Shown piece after piece: positions 16,715 to 25,616 of a stretch of 64,000 nt of DNA. Position 1 is the first letter of the stretch; every line of letters begins with the position of its first letter. The DNA comes from Allobosea sp. (GTDB lineage: Bacteria; Pseudomonadota; Alphaproteobacteria; Rhizobiales; Beijerinckiaceae), in NCBI GenBank assembly GCA_024231975.1, contig JAAEQB010000065.1:62001-126000 (forward strand). The letters are read 5' to 3'. The notes under the pieces were generated by a model that searched no databases, had not been told where the DNA came from, and saw nothing but the letters and a program-made list of their open reading frames with translations. The position numbers and the translations under genes were made by a program.

Positions 16715-18235
16715 TCAGGCGTCGACGTCGAAGCTGACGCCCTGCGCCAGCGGCAGCGTGGTGCCGTAGTTCAGCGTATTGGTGGCGCGGCGCATATAGG
16801 CCTTCCAGGCGTCCGAGCCGGCCTCGCGGCCGCCGCCCGTTTCCTTCTCGCCACCGAAGGCGCCGCCGATCTCGGCGCCGGACGGGCCGATATTGACGTT
16901 GGCGATGCCGCAATCCGACCCCTCGTCGGAGACGAACAGCTCGGCCTCGCGCATGTTGAGCGTGAAGATCGAGGAGGACAGGCCGGCGCCGACCGCGTTC
17001 TGAATGGCGATCGCTTCTTCGATCGACTTGTACTTCATCACATAGAGGATCGGGGCGAAGGTCTCGCGCTCGACCGGGCCGCACTGGCTGGGCATCTCGA
17101 CCAGGGCCGGGCGGACATAGAAGCCGCCGGCGCCGACATCGACCTTTTCGCCGCCATGGACCTTGCCGCCCTCGGCCTTGGCCTCGGACAGCGCCTTCTG
17201 CATGCCCTGATAGGCGGCCTCGTCGACCAGCGGGCCGACCAGCACGCCGGCCTCGCGCGGATCGCCGATCTTCACCGAGCCGTAGACCTTGGCGAGCTTC
17301 GGCACGAGCTGGTCATAGACGCTCTCATGCACGATCAGGCGGCGCAAAGTGGTGCAGCGCTGGCCGGCGGTGCCCATCGCCGCAAAGGCGATGCCGCGCA
17401 GGGCGATATCGAGATCGGCCGAAGGTGCCACGATCGCGGCATTGTTGCCGCCGAGCTCCAGGATGGCGCGGGCGAAACGGGCGGCGAGCTTCTGGCCGAC
17501 CTCCTTGCCCATCCGGGTCGAGCCGGTGGCGGAGACGACGGGGACGCGATGGTCCTGCACCAGGATGTCGCCGAGCTCGCGGCCGCCGATCAGGATCTCC
17601 GAGAGGCCGATCGGGGCTTCGGGGCCGAAGCGCTTCATCGTCTTCTCGACGATGGCCTGCACGGCGAGCGCCGTCAGCGGGGTCTTCTCCGACGGCTTCC
17701 AGACGACGCTGTCGCCGCAGACGAAGGCGAGAGCCGCATTCCACGACCACACTGCGACCGGGAAGTTGAAGGCGGAGATGACGCCGCAGACGCCGATGGG
17801 ATGCCAGGTCTCCATCATGCGGTGGTTCGGGCGCTCGGTCGCGATGGTCAGGCCATAGAGCTGGCGCGACAGGCCGACGGCGAAGTCGCAGATGTCGATC
17901 ATCTCCTGGACCTCGCCGAGGCCCTCGGAAGTGACCTTGCCGGCTTCCAGCGTAACCAGCAGGCCGAGATCGGCCTTGTGCGTGCGCAGCTCCTCGCCGA
18001 ACAGGCGGACGAACTCACCGCGCCGCGGCGCCGGCACCTTGCGCCAGGCGAGATAGGCCGACTGGGCCCGGCCGATCGCGGCCTCGGCCTCGGCCGGCGC
18101 GGTTTCGCGCAGCGTCGCGACGGTCTCGCCGGTGATCGGCGAGCGGGCGGAAAGGCCGGCGCCGGCATAGGCGCTGTCCCGCACGCCGAGGCGCTTCAGC
18201 AGAGCAAGGGCGTCGTTCGGAAGGGAGGTCGTCAT
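16715..18235 (-). CDS. amaB: ALDH7-type aldehyde dehydrogenase (aminoadipate semialdehyde / piperideine-6-carboxylate dehydrogenase)
   Basis: NAD-dependent dehydrogenase of 506 residues. The catalytic Cys lies in GTAGQRCTTLRRLIVHE and the catalytic Glu in LELGGNNAAIV, both characteristic of ALDH7 (antiquitin). FNFPVAVWSWNAALA is the oxyanion and cofactor region. In bacteria this enzyme (AmaB) oxidises 2-aminoadipate semialdehyde, in equilibrium with piperideine-6-carboxylate, to 2-aminoadipate. Adjacent gcdH and CoA-transferase genes fit the next stages of lysine catabolism. The gene symbol rests on family plus context; no enzyme test is implied. Confidence 0.86.
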   Translation of the reverse strand: MTTSLPNDALALLKRLGVRDSAYAGAGLSARSPITGETVATLRETAPAEAEAAIGRAQSAYLAWRKVPAPRRGEFVRLFGEELRTHKADLGLLVTLEAGKVTSEGLGEVQEMIDICDFAVGLSRQLYGLTIATERPNHRMMETWHPIGVCGVISAFNFPVAVWSWNAALAFVCGDSVVWKPSEKTPLTALAVQAIVEKTMKRFGPEAPIGLSEILIGGRELGDILVQDHRVPVVSATGSTRMGKEVGQKLAARFARAILELGGNNAAIVAPSADLDIALRGIAFAAMGTAGQRCTTLRRLIVHESVYDQLVPKLAKVYGSVKIGDPREAGVLVGPLVDEAAYQGMQKALSEAKAEGGKVHGGEKVDVGAGGFYVRPALVEMPSQCGPVERETFAPILYVMKYKSIEEAIAIQNAVGAGLSSSIFTLNMREAELFVSDEGSDCGIANVNIGPSGAEIGGAFGGEKETGGGREAGSDAWKAYMRRATNTLNYGTTLPLAQGVSFDVDA

Positions 18236-18268
18236 GGTGCTTTGATCCTGATCGCCAGCGAACCACAG

Positions 18269-18387
18269 CCCTCATCCTGAGGAGCGCTTCCAAAGGAAGC
18301 GCGTCTCGAAGGATGTTCCAGCCCGCCGGAATGGCGCAATCTGGAGCATCCTTCGAGACGCCGCTACGCGGCTCCTCAGGATGAGGG
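18269..18387. repeat. Nested inverted repeat with four arms, intergenic
   Basis: The outer arm CCCTCATCCTGAGGAGC (18269-18285) pairs with GCTCCTCAGGATGAGGG (18371-18387). The inner arm CGTCTCGAAGGATG (18301-18314) pairs with CATCCTTCGAGACG (18347-18360). The outer sequence contains its own small palindrome, CCTCATCCTGAGG. The layout is that of a dispersed palindromic element, placed in the 256-bp gap between divergent amaB and a LysR gene, where it could affect both transcripts. Confidence 0.8.
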
Positions 18388-18491
18388 CTCGTATTGGGCT
18401 GCGAACTGCAGCCCGGCATTCGGCTGCACAATGCCCTCTTCCAGCCGATCTCCGCAATCGATATGTTCTCACGACTTGATGAGTTGAGATC

Positions 18492-19406
18492 ATGACCTCG
18501 GAGATCGTTCCCGGCCGCCTCTCGGTACCCTCGCTCTCGGCGCTCGCCGCCTTCGAGGCGGCGGCGCGCCATGGCAGCTTCACCCGCGCCGCCGAGGAGC
18601 TCAACCTGACGCAGGGTGCCGTCAGCCGTCAGATCGCGCTGCTCGAGCAGAATCTCGGCCTCAAGCTGTTCGAGCGCGTGAAGAAGCGCGTCAGCCTGAC
18701 GCCGGCCGGCGGTGCCTATGCTGCGGAAGTCCGCGACGGGCTCTCGCGGCTGGCCGCGGCGACGCTCTCCGCCATGGCCTTTCGCGGCGGCGCCGGCCTG
18801 CTTCATCTCGCCATCCTGCCGACCTTCGGCACGCGCTGGCTGATCCCGCGCCTGCCACGTTTCACCGAGGCTCATCCCGGCGTCACCATCAATTTCTCGA
18901 CCAAGCTGGTGCCCTTCGACTTCGCCCATGATCCGGCCGACGCCGCCATCCATTTCGGGCTCCCGGTCTGGCCCGGGGCCCGGCTGCATCGTCTGATGGG
19001 GGAGGAAGTGGTGCCAGTGGCGGCGCCGGCGCTGGTGGCGCGGGCCGGCATCAGGGAGGCAGCCGATCTGCTGCGCCAGCCCTTGCTGCAGCAATCGACG
19101 CGGCCACGCGCCTGGGCCAATTGGCTGGAGCAGCAGGGCCTGCCGCCGGAGCGGGCGCTGATGGGGCCGCGCTTCGAGCAGTTCGCCATGGTGGCGCAGG
19201 CGGCGGTGGCCGGGCTCGGCGTTGCCATCGTGCCGCGTATCCTCGTGGAGGAGGAACTGCGCTCGGGCGCGCTGGTCATCCCGGTCGATCGGCCTGTGCG
19301 CGGGCCGGAAGGCTATTACCTCGTCTATCCCGAGGCCAAGGCGAGCTTGCCGGCCGTGGTCGCCTTCCGTGACTGGCTTGTCGGGGAATGCGAGGGGATG
19401 AACTAG
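18492..19406 (+). CDS. LysR family regulator, GcvA-like
   Basis: DNA-binding regulator of 304 residues. The N-terminal HTH reads LSALAAFEAAARHGSFTRAA, LTQGAVSRQIALLE and KLFERVKKRVSLTPAG, matching the GcvA-like branch. The effector domain follows from about residue 95. It is divergent from amaB-gcdH across a repeat-bearing gap. In pseudomonads a LysR protein, GcdR, controls gcdH and the glutarate CoA-transferase gene, so this is a good candidate for the local regulator, by inference. Confidence 0.9.
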   Translation: MTSEIVPGRLSVPSLSALAAFEAAARHGSFTRAAEELNLTQGAVSRQIALLEQNLGLKLFERVKKRVSLTPAGGAYAAEVRDGLSRLAAATLSAMAFRGGAGLLHLAILPTFGTRWLIPRLPRFTEAHPGVTINFSTKLVPFDFAHDPADAAIHFGLPVWPGARLHRLMGEEVVPVAAPALVARAGIREAADLLRQPLLQQSTRPRAWANWLEQQGLPPERALMGPRFEQFAMVAQAAVAGLGVAIVPRILVEEELRSGALVIPVDRPVRGPEGYYLVYPEAKASLPAVVAFRDWLVGECEGMN

Positions 19407-19478
19407 CCTCTCGACAAGCGCCGGTTGAGTCGTCATTCATGCGCTGAGATCACGAACCATCGCTTGCGCAGGTCATTC

Positions 19479-20699
19479 ATGTCTTCCGCTCTAGCCTCGG
19501 CCGACATCGTCATTGTGGGAGGCGCCGCGATCGGCTCCTCAGTCGCCTATCATCTCGCCAGCGATCCCGGCTTCAAGGGCAAGGTCATCGTTGTCGAGAA
19601 GGATCCGACCTACCGGCTCTCGGCCTCGGCGCTTTCGGCCGCCTCGATCCGCCAGCAATTCTCCAGCGCGGTGAACATCCGCGTCTCGCTCTTCGGCATC
19701 GCGTTTTTGCGCAATATCGGCCGCTACCTCTCGGTCGATGGTGAGGCGCCGTCGATCGATCTGCACGAGGGCGGCTATCTCTATGTCGCCGGCGATGAGG
19801 GGCGTAGGATTCTAGAGCAAAATCAAGCGCTTCAGCAGCAGGAAGGCGCCGATGTCGCGCTCTATGCTGCAGAAATGCTGCGCAGCAAATTCGGCTGGCT
19901 CAATACTTCGGACCTGCTCTGCGGCACCTATGGCGTCAGCGGAGAAGGCTGGTTCGACGGCTGGGCCCTGCTGCAGGCCTTCCGTAAGAAGGCGCGTTCG
20001 CTCGGCGTCGAATATCGTCAGGGCGAGGTCACTGGCTATGTGGTCGAAGGCGGCCGCGTTACCGGCGTCGAGCTGGCCGATGGCAGCCGCATCGCCTGCG
20101 CTGCGGCGGTCAACGCCTCGGGTACCCATGGCGCCAGGCTCGCAGCGACCGCTGGCGTCGCCATCCCCGTGAAGTCGATGAAGCGCTTCGTCTACAGCTT
20201 CACCTGCAAGGGAGAGGTGGACAACTGCCCGCTCTTGATCGACACCTCCGGCGCCTATGTCCGCCCGGAAGGCAAGCGCGGCAATGACGGCCAGATGTTC
20301 ATCTGCGGCTCCTCGCCCCCGGAAGAGCTCGATCGCGAATGGGTCGAGACCGACGCCGATGTCGAGGATGTCGACTGGTCCTTCTTCGAGGAATATGTCT
20401 GGGCGCCGCTCGCTCATCGCGTCCCCGCCTTCGAGGCGATCAAGCCCGGTCGTGCCTGGGCCGGCCCCTATGACATGAACGGCCTCGACGGCAATGCCAT
20501 CCTCGGCCCCGCTGTCGGCGTCCCCAATCTCTATCTCGCCAACGGCTTCTCCGGCCATGGCTTGCAGCAATCGCCGGCGGTTGGCCGCGGCCTCGCCGAG
20601 CACATCGTCAACGGCCGTTATCTCACGCTCGATCTCGCCGATCTCGGCCATGAGCGCATCGTCGCGGGAAGGCCGTTGAAAGAAGCGAACATCATCTGA
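19479..20699 (+). CDS. FAD-dependent amine/amino acid oxidoreductase (DAO family)
   Basis: Flavoprotein of 406 residues. A dinucleotide-binding motif (DIVIVGGAAIGSSVAYHLA) is followed by VVEKDPTYRLSASALSAASI. The C-terminal FAD-binding end NLYLANGFSGHGLQQSPAVG is typical of FOXRED1/DAO-type enzymes. Substrates in the family include sarcosine, glycine, D-amino acids and L-pipecolate. The adjacent ALDH7 gene makes L-pipecolate oxidase (producing piperideine-6-carboxylate) an attractive guess, not a demonstrated one. The start is the ATG at 19479. Confidence 0.85.
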   Translation: MSSALASADIVIVGGAAIGSSVAYHLASDPGFKGKVIVVEKDPTYRLSASALSAASIRQQFSSAVNIRVSLFGIAFLRNIGRYLSVDGEAPSIDLHEGGYLYVAGDEGRRILEQNQALQQQEGADVALYAAEMLRSKFGWLNTSDLLCGTYGVSGEGWFDGWALLQAFRKKARSLGVEYRQGEVTGYVVEGGRVTGVELADGSRIACAAAVNASGTHGARLAATAGVAIPVKSMKRFVYSFTCKGEVDNCPLLIDTSGAYVRPEGKRGNDGQMFICGSSPPEELDREWVETDADVEDVDWSFFEEYVWAPLAHRVPAFEAIKPGRAWAGPYDMNGLDGNAILGPAVGVPNLYLANGFSGHGLQQSPAVGRGLAEHIVNGRYLTLDLADLGHERIVAGRPLKEANII

Positions 20700-20712
20700 G
20701 GGAGCACGCGCC

Positions 20713-21219
20713 ATGATCGACAAGACCTTCGTCACGACCATGGCGCGCTACAACCGCTGGCAGAACGAGAGTCTCTACGGCGCAGCGGCGATGCTGAGCG
20801 ATGAGGCGCGCAAGCAGGATCGCGGCGCTTTCTTCCGCTCGATCCACGGCACCTTCTGCCATCTACTCTGGGGTGACCGGATGTGGCTCTCGCGCTTCGC
20901 GGGAACGCCGAAGCCCAGTGTTCCCGGCAGCGAATCCGCCCGGATGATTGAGGCATGGGAGGAACTCGCTGCTGAGCGGCGCGCCACTGATGCGCTGATC
21001 GGTGGCTGGGCGGCTGGGCTCGCGCCGGAATGGCTCGCCGGAGATCTGACCTGGGTGTCGGGCATCTCGCGCCGCGAGTTGACCAAACCCAAGGCTCAGC
21101 TCGTCATGCACTTCTTCAATCACCAGACCCACCACCGCGGCCAGGTTCATGCCATGCTGACCGCGGCGGGCGCGAAGCCTGATGATAGCGATCTGATGCT
21201 GGTCGAGCTGCGAGCCTGA
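20713..21219 (+). CDS. DinB family protein
   Basis: Four-helix-bundle protein of 168 residues. Likely metal-binding histidines lie in SIHGTFCHLLWGDRMWL and near the C-terminus in FFNHQTHHRGQVHAML, the classical DinB pattern. Family members are metal-dependent, often thiol-linked transferases or of unknown role. The gene starts 13 bp after the FAD oxidoreductase and has GGGAGCACG upstream, so the two may be cotranscribed. Confidence 0.9.
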   Translation: MIDKTFVTTMARYNRWQNESLYGAAAMLSDEARKQDRGAFFRSIHGTFCHLLWGDRMWLSRFAGTPKPSVPGSESARMIEAWEELAAERRATDALIGGWAAGLAPEWLAGDLTWVSGISRRELTKPKAQLVMHFFNHQTHHRGQVHAMLTAAGAKPDDSDLMLVELRA

Positions 21220-21233
21220 GGCGCCAACCCCGG

Positions 21234-21770
21234 CTACGCCTCCACCTCCGCCGCACGCCGCGGTCGCCGCTGGAGTTTCCCTTTCACGGGTTTGTCCGGC
21301 CTCTCTTCGTCATCCTCTGCATCGTCGGGGATCGCTGCCGTTACCCTGTGGCTCAGCCTCTGGAACAGGCCGAGCCCGACCAGCGCCGCCACCGCGACCA
21401 GCATCAGCAGGGCCGGGAACAGGATATCGGCCGGCTTGTCGCGCGCGGCCTTGGTGATCAGCACCAGCGATTCCAGGCTGAGCGCGACGATGATGATCGT
21501 CATGAACTTGGTCAGCGATCCCCGCGCTTCCGCCGGCCGCCGCAATTCGCGGTCGGCGATGACCTCCTCCTCGAACAGGAACTTGCCGACATCGGCGACG
21601 GCGACCGCGATGATCACCAGCCCGATTCCGTCGAGCATGGTGTCGAGCGCGCCTTCGCCGGTTCGGAAGCCGGTGAAGGTGCGCGAGACCGCGACCGCCA
21701 TCAGCAGGACGGAAGCCAGCAGCAAGGCGCCGGCGATGCCGGAATAGAGCAGGCGGCTGAACATGGTCAT
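21234..21770 (-). CDS. Small inner-membrane protein of unknown function
   Basis: Unrecognised protein of about 178 residues with three clear hydrophobic segments (about residues 5-30, 45-65 and 88-110 onward to 140). The C-terminal tail is charged (DDAEDDEERPDKPVKGKLQR). The conserved-looking stretch is FLFEEEVIADRELRRPAEAR. I placed the start at the ATG at 21770, after a GGGGGGAT ribosome site; an in-frame ATG at 21800 is possible. It is convergent with dinB and divergent from the LysE-type gene. Confidence 0.75.
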   Translation of the reverse strand: MTMFSRLLYSGIAGALLLASVLLMAVAVSRTFTGFRTGEGALDTMLDGIGLVIIAVAVADVGKFLFEEEVIADRELRRPAEARGSLTKFMTIIIVALSLESLVLITKAARDKPADILFPALLMLVAVAALVGLGLFQRLSHRVTAAIPDDAEDDEERPDKPVKGKLQRRPRRAAEVEA

Positions 21771-21947
21771 GGCACGGATCCCCCCGAGGTGCTGCGCCAT
21801 GAACCCGGCAGGCGGCGACTCGTTCCCGCCACCTGCTGCCAGGGGCGTCATCGCGGGATGGCGGCGATGCAGCCGCGGCATGGGCTGCGCCTTGCGGGCG
21901 TTTCGCCGGCAATGCCATGGTCGCGCACCTTGCGGCCGGAGCGCACC

Positions 21948-22580
21948 ATGATCGACACGAGCAACCTGATCGCCTTCATCCTGCTCGCCTTCGGCATGGT
22001 GCTGACGCCCGGGCCGAACATGATCTACCTGATCTCGCGCTCGATCGCGCAGGGGCCGGCCTCCGGCCTGATCTCGCTCGGCGGCATCGCGCTCGGCTTC
22101 GTCTTCTATGTCTTCTGCGCCGCCTTCGGTATCACTGCGCTGCTCTTTGCGGTGCCTTTCGCCTATGACGCGCTGCGGCTCGCCGGCGCGGCCTACCTGC
22201 TCTGGCTGGCATGGCAGGCGGTCCGGCCCGGCGGCAGCTCGCCCTTCCATGTCCGCGAACTCAAGCATGACGGGCCGCGCAAGCTCTTCATGATGGGCTT
22301 CCTCACCAGCCTGCTGAATCCGAAGATCGCGATGTTCTACCTGGCGCTGCTGCCGCAGTTCATCGACCCCGCCGCCGGCAGCGTGCTGGCGCAGTCGATC
22401 ATCCTCGGCTTCATCCAGATCATCGTCTCGGTCAGCGTCAACACGCTGATCACCTTCGCCGCCGGCGGCATCGCCGTCTTCCTGCGCACGCGCCCGTTCT
22501 GGGCGCTGGTGCAGCGCTGGGTGATGGCGACGATGCTCGCCGGCTTTGCCGTGCGCATGGCGGCCGAAGCGCGCCGCTGA
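21948..22580 (+). CDS. LysE/RhtB family amino acid exporter
   Basis: Inner-membrane exporter of 210 residues with about six helices. The hallmark motif near the N-terminus is GMVLTPGPNMIYLISRSIAQ, followed by LGGIALGFVFYV. The LLNPKIAMFYLALLPQFI segment before the last helices is also typical. The family exports lysine, arginine, homoserine or threonine. Its position near a lysine catabolic block makes a basic amino acid possible, but substrate prediction in this family is unreliable. The start is the ATG at 21948. Confidence 0.92.
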   Translation: MIDTSNLIAFILLAFGMVLTPGPNMIYLISRSIAQGPASGLISLGGIALGFVFYVFCAAFGITALLFAVPFAYDALRLAGAAYLLWLAWQAVRPGGSSPFHVRELKHDGPRKLFMMGFLTSLLNPKIAMFYLALLPQFIDPAAGSVLAQSIILGFIQIIVSVSVNTLITFAAGGIAVFLRTRPFWALVQRWVMATMLAGFAVRMAAEARR

Positions 22581-22688
22581 TCAGCAATCCGCAACGATTT
22601 CTGCACCGTTACCAAGGCTTATGCATCGCGCCGTCGGATCGCCGCCGGCTCATCGCGCTCGGCGCGGTGCATCAGGCAGGAGTTTCCC

Positions 22689-23879
22689 ATGAGCGTTGCC
22701 AATGGCCGGGTCCTGCTCGCAATGCCGGGCCCGACCAATATTCCCGATCGTGTCCTCCAGGCGATGATGCGCCCGGCCGAGGAACTCGCCTCGAAGACGA
22801 TCGTCGACCTGACCGAAAGCCTGCTGGACGATCTCAAGGCTGTCTTCCGCACGACGGGAGAGACCTTCCTCTATGCCGCCAACGGCCATGGCGGCTGGGA
22901 GGCGGCGCTGACCAATATCCTGTCGCGCGGCGACAAGGTGCTGGTGCTCGCCAGCGGCCGCTTCGCCATCGGCTGGGGCGAGATGGCCCGCTTCATGGGC
23001 GCCGATGTCGAGGTGCTCGCGGGTTCCTGGCGCGCGGCAGTCGATCCGGCAGCGGTGGAAGAGCGCCTGCGGCAGGACAGGGATCACGCGATCAAGGCTG
23101 TGCTGACGGTCCAGATCGACACCGCCTCGGGCGTGGTCAACGATATCCAGGCGATCCGCCGCGCCATCGATGCCGCCGGCCATCCGGCGCTGTACATGGT
23201 CGACGGCGTCGCCGCGCTCGGCTGCATGCCGTTCGACATGGACGCCTTTGGCGTCGACGTCGCGATGTCGGCCTCGCAGAAGGGGCTGATGACACCGCCC
23301 GGCCTCGCCTTCGTCGCTGCAAACGGCAAGGCGCTGCATGCACACCGGCAGGCGAACATGCGCACGCCCTATTGGGACTGGACCGCGCGGATGGACCCGC
23401 TGCTCTATATGAAGCATTGCGGCACGCCGCCGGAGCATCTGATGTTCGGCCTGCGCGTCGCGCTCGACATGATCCTCACCGAGGGCCTCGAAGCGGTCTG
23501 GCGGCGCCACGCCTTGCTGGCGGCTGCAACACAGGCCGCCATGTCGAAATGGGCCGAAGGCCAGGTCTTGAGCTTCAACGTCGTCGAGCCGTCGCAGCGC
23601 GCGCCGTCGGTCACCGCCATCCTGGTCGACGGCGATCCGGCTGAGATCACAGACTATGCGCGCGATGTCTGCGGTGTGACGCTCGGCCTCGCCATCGGCG
23701 ATCTCACCGGCAAGGCCTTCCGCATCGCCCATATGGGCCATGTCAACGCGCCGATGGTGCTGGGCAGCTTGAGCGCGGTCGAGATGGCGCTGCAGGCGAA
23801 AGGCATCCCGCATGGGGATGGCGCTGTCGCGGCTGCCATCGCCTATCTCGGCGCCAATGCGCGCGAGGTGGCGGCCTAA
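22689..23879 (+). CDS. Class V aminotransferase (serine-glyoxylate / alanine-glyoxylate type)
   Basis: PLP enzyme of 396 residues that transfers an amino group from serine or alanine to glyoxylate or a related keto acid. The N-terminus LLAMPGPTNIPDRVLQAM is characteristic, and the PLP-lysine lies in SASQKGLMTPPGLAF. YMVDGVAALGCMPFDMDAFG contains the PLP-ring Asp. Length is standard. A GGCAGGAG ribosome site precedes the ATG. Such enzymes serve photorespiration-like or serine-cycle metabolism; no other serine-cycle gene is nearby. Confidence 0.9.
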   Translation: MSVANGRVLLAMPGPTNIPDRVLQAMMRPAEELASKTIVDLTESLLDDLKAVFRTTGETFLYAANGHGGWEAALTNILSRGDKVLVLASGRFAIGWGEMARFMGADVEVLAGSWRAAVDPAAVEERLRQDRDHAIKAVLTVQIDTASGVVNDIQAIRRAIDAAGHPALYMVDGVAALGCMPFDMDAFGVDVAMSASQKGLMTPPGLAFVAANGKALHAHRQANMRTPYWDWTARMDPLLYMKHCGTPPEHLMFGLRVALDMILTEGLEAVWRRHALLAAATQAAMSKWAEGQVLSFNVVEPSQRAPSVTAILVDGDPAEITDYARDVCGVTLGLAIGDLTGKAFRIAHMGHVNAPMVLGSLSAVEMALQAKGIPHGDGAVAAAIAYLGANAREVAA

Positions 23880-23913
23880 TCATACCGCCGAGGCGGATCG
23901 CTCAAATACCGTC

Positions 23914-25380
23914 TCAAGCCGCCGAGACGCGCTGCAGGAACTGGTGAACCGCGCTCTCGAGCTCTTCGGCCTTGCCTTCGAGCGCCGTGGTCGAGGCGAG
24001 CACTGCGCTTGCGACCTCATGGGTCTGGTTGGCCGAGCCACGGATATTGTTGGTGGTCTGCGCCAGATATTCCGTGCCGCTCGCGACCTCGGCGATGCTG
24101 CGACTGATGACATGGGTCATCTGGCCCTGTTCCTCCAGCGCCGCCGCGATCGAGATCGTCCGTTCGTCCATGTCGGCCATGCCGGCGGTCAGCCTGGCGA
24201 TCGTCTCGACCACGCCGGACGTCGCCTGCTTGATCTCGGCGATCTGCCCGGCGATATCCTGCGTCGCGATCGCGGTCTGGTGCGACAGACTCTTCACCTC
24301 GGCGGCGACGACGGCGAAGCCCTTGCCGGCATCTCCGGCCCGCGCCGCCTCGATCGTCGCATTGAGCGCGAGCAGATTGGTCTGGTCGGCGATGCCGCGG
24401 ATCAGGGCGACGATGCCGTCGATGCGCTGCACCGCCTGGTCGAGCAGGTCGACCGAGCCGGCGGTGGTGCGGGCGCTGCCGTTCATGTCGGCGACCAGCG
24501 CCTGGGTGGTGGCGAGCTGGCGGTCGATCGCGGTGATCGCGGTCGAAAGCTGTTCCGTCGCGGTGGCGACATCCGAGACGTTGCGCGAGGATTCCTCCGA
24601 GGTCGAAGCCACGGCGGTGACCTCGCCATTGGCGATGTCGGCGATCTCGTTCAAGGAGGCGGCGCGCCCCTTCAGATCGCGGATGTCCTGCAGGACCATG
24701 TCGAGCGTCGCGACGAACTGCGTGTTGAAGCCGGCGACGATGTCCTGCGTCGTCTTGCGGCGCGCCGCCTCGCGCTCCATGTCGCGCAGCTGGGCCTGGT
24801 GCAGCTCCTCGGCCTGCGCCGTGGCGTCGCGGCGCGCCTCGTTGGCCATGTCTCCGGCGGCTGCGAGGGTTCTGCTCTGTTGCTGGATGATCCAGAGCAG
24901 GAGGCCGAGCTGGATGAGGACGCAGGCGAAAAAGAGGGCATCGTCCTGCAACGCCAAGCTCGCCTGGGGCAGGGACGAGTGGAGAATGGCGACATGGCCG
25001 AGCACGACGATGGTGACCGCCACGAGCGGTTGCCAGGCGCACCATCCGGCCGAGAGCGTCAGCATGATCAGCAGCACGGCGTGGCCGGCTTCGTGCCATT
25101 CGGTTCCCTTGAGCGCATAAGTGAAGGCGAGCGCGCTAGCGGTGGTGCTCAGCGAGAGGATGATCTGCGTCGCCATGCCGGTCGGGCTGTGCCGCCAGAC
25201 CAGGGTTGCGAAAGCCGCCAGTCCGATCGTGATCAGCAGAGGCGTGAGCGGCCCCGCACTGCCGGTGGCGAACCAGGCCAGCATGGTGATGGGCACGAAG
25301 AGCCAGAGCAGAAGGGTCAGGGCCCCGCCGACGCGCAACCGCAGCTGCATCAGATAGGTTGCGGCGGAGTCGGTCTGCAT
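23914..25380 (-). CDS. Methyl-accepting chemotaxis protein
   Basis: Chemoreceptor of 488 residues. About six hydrophobic segments occupy residues 10-165, with no large periplasmic domain, so sensing is likely within the membrane or energy-linked. A coiled coil with HQAQLRDMEREAARRKTT follows, then the signalling domain with the conserved hairpin IADQTNLLALNATIEAARAG and DAGKGFAVVAAEVKSLS. It acts through CheA/CheW at the cell pole. No che genes are in the window, so it is an orphan receptor. The preceding 236 bp hold no other gene. Confidence 0.92.
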   Translation of the reverse strand: MQTDSAATYLMQLRLRVGGALTLLLWLFVPITMLAWFATGSAGPLTPLLITIGLAAFATLVWRHSPTGMATQIILSLSTTASALAFTYALKGTEWHEAGHAVLLIMLTLSAGWCAWQPLVAVTIVVLGHVAILHSSLPQASLALQDDALFFACVLIQLGLLLWIIQQQSRTLAAAGDMANEARRDATAQAEELHQAQLRDMEREAARRKTTQDIVAGFNTQFVATLDMVLQDIRDLKGRAASLNEIADIANGEVTAVASTSEESSRNVSDVATATEQLSTAITAIDRQLATTQALVADMNGSARTTAGSVDLLDQAVQRIDGIVALIRGIADQTNLLALNATIEAARAGDAGKGFAVVAAEVKSLSHQTAIATQDIAGQIAEIKQATSGVVETIARLTAGMADMDERTISIAAALEEQGQMTHVISRSIAEVASGTEYLAQTTNNIRGSANQTHEVASAVLASTTALEGKAEELESAVHQFLQRVSAA

Positions 25381-25616
25381 GCGGGCGTTGGCCTGTGAGC
25401 GCTGTTCGGAAGGTGGCCGATAGCGGTCGACAGGCCAATTCCCCCTGCCCAGCCTGTCCCATCACGCTGAATTTTCGCTTAACCATCGGCTCAGCGTTGA
25501 GGGGAGTTCCGCATGATCCGGCCGCGCCGGAGGTCTGCCGGGCTTGCGTGCCTCTCCTATCGGCGCTCGCGTGGCTTGGCTAAGCTCATCGCTGCATCAT
25601 CAGCCGGAAGCCCAAC

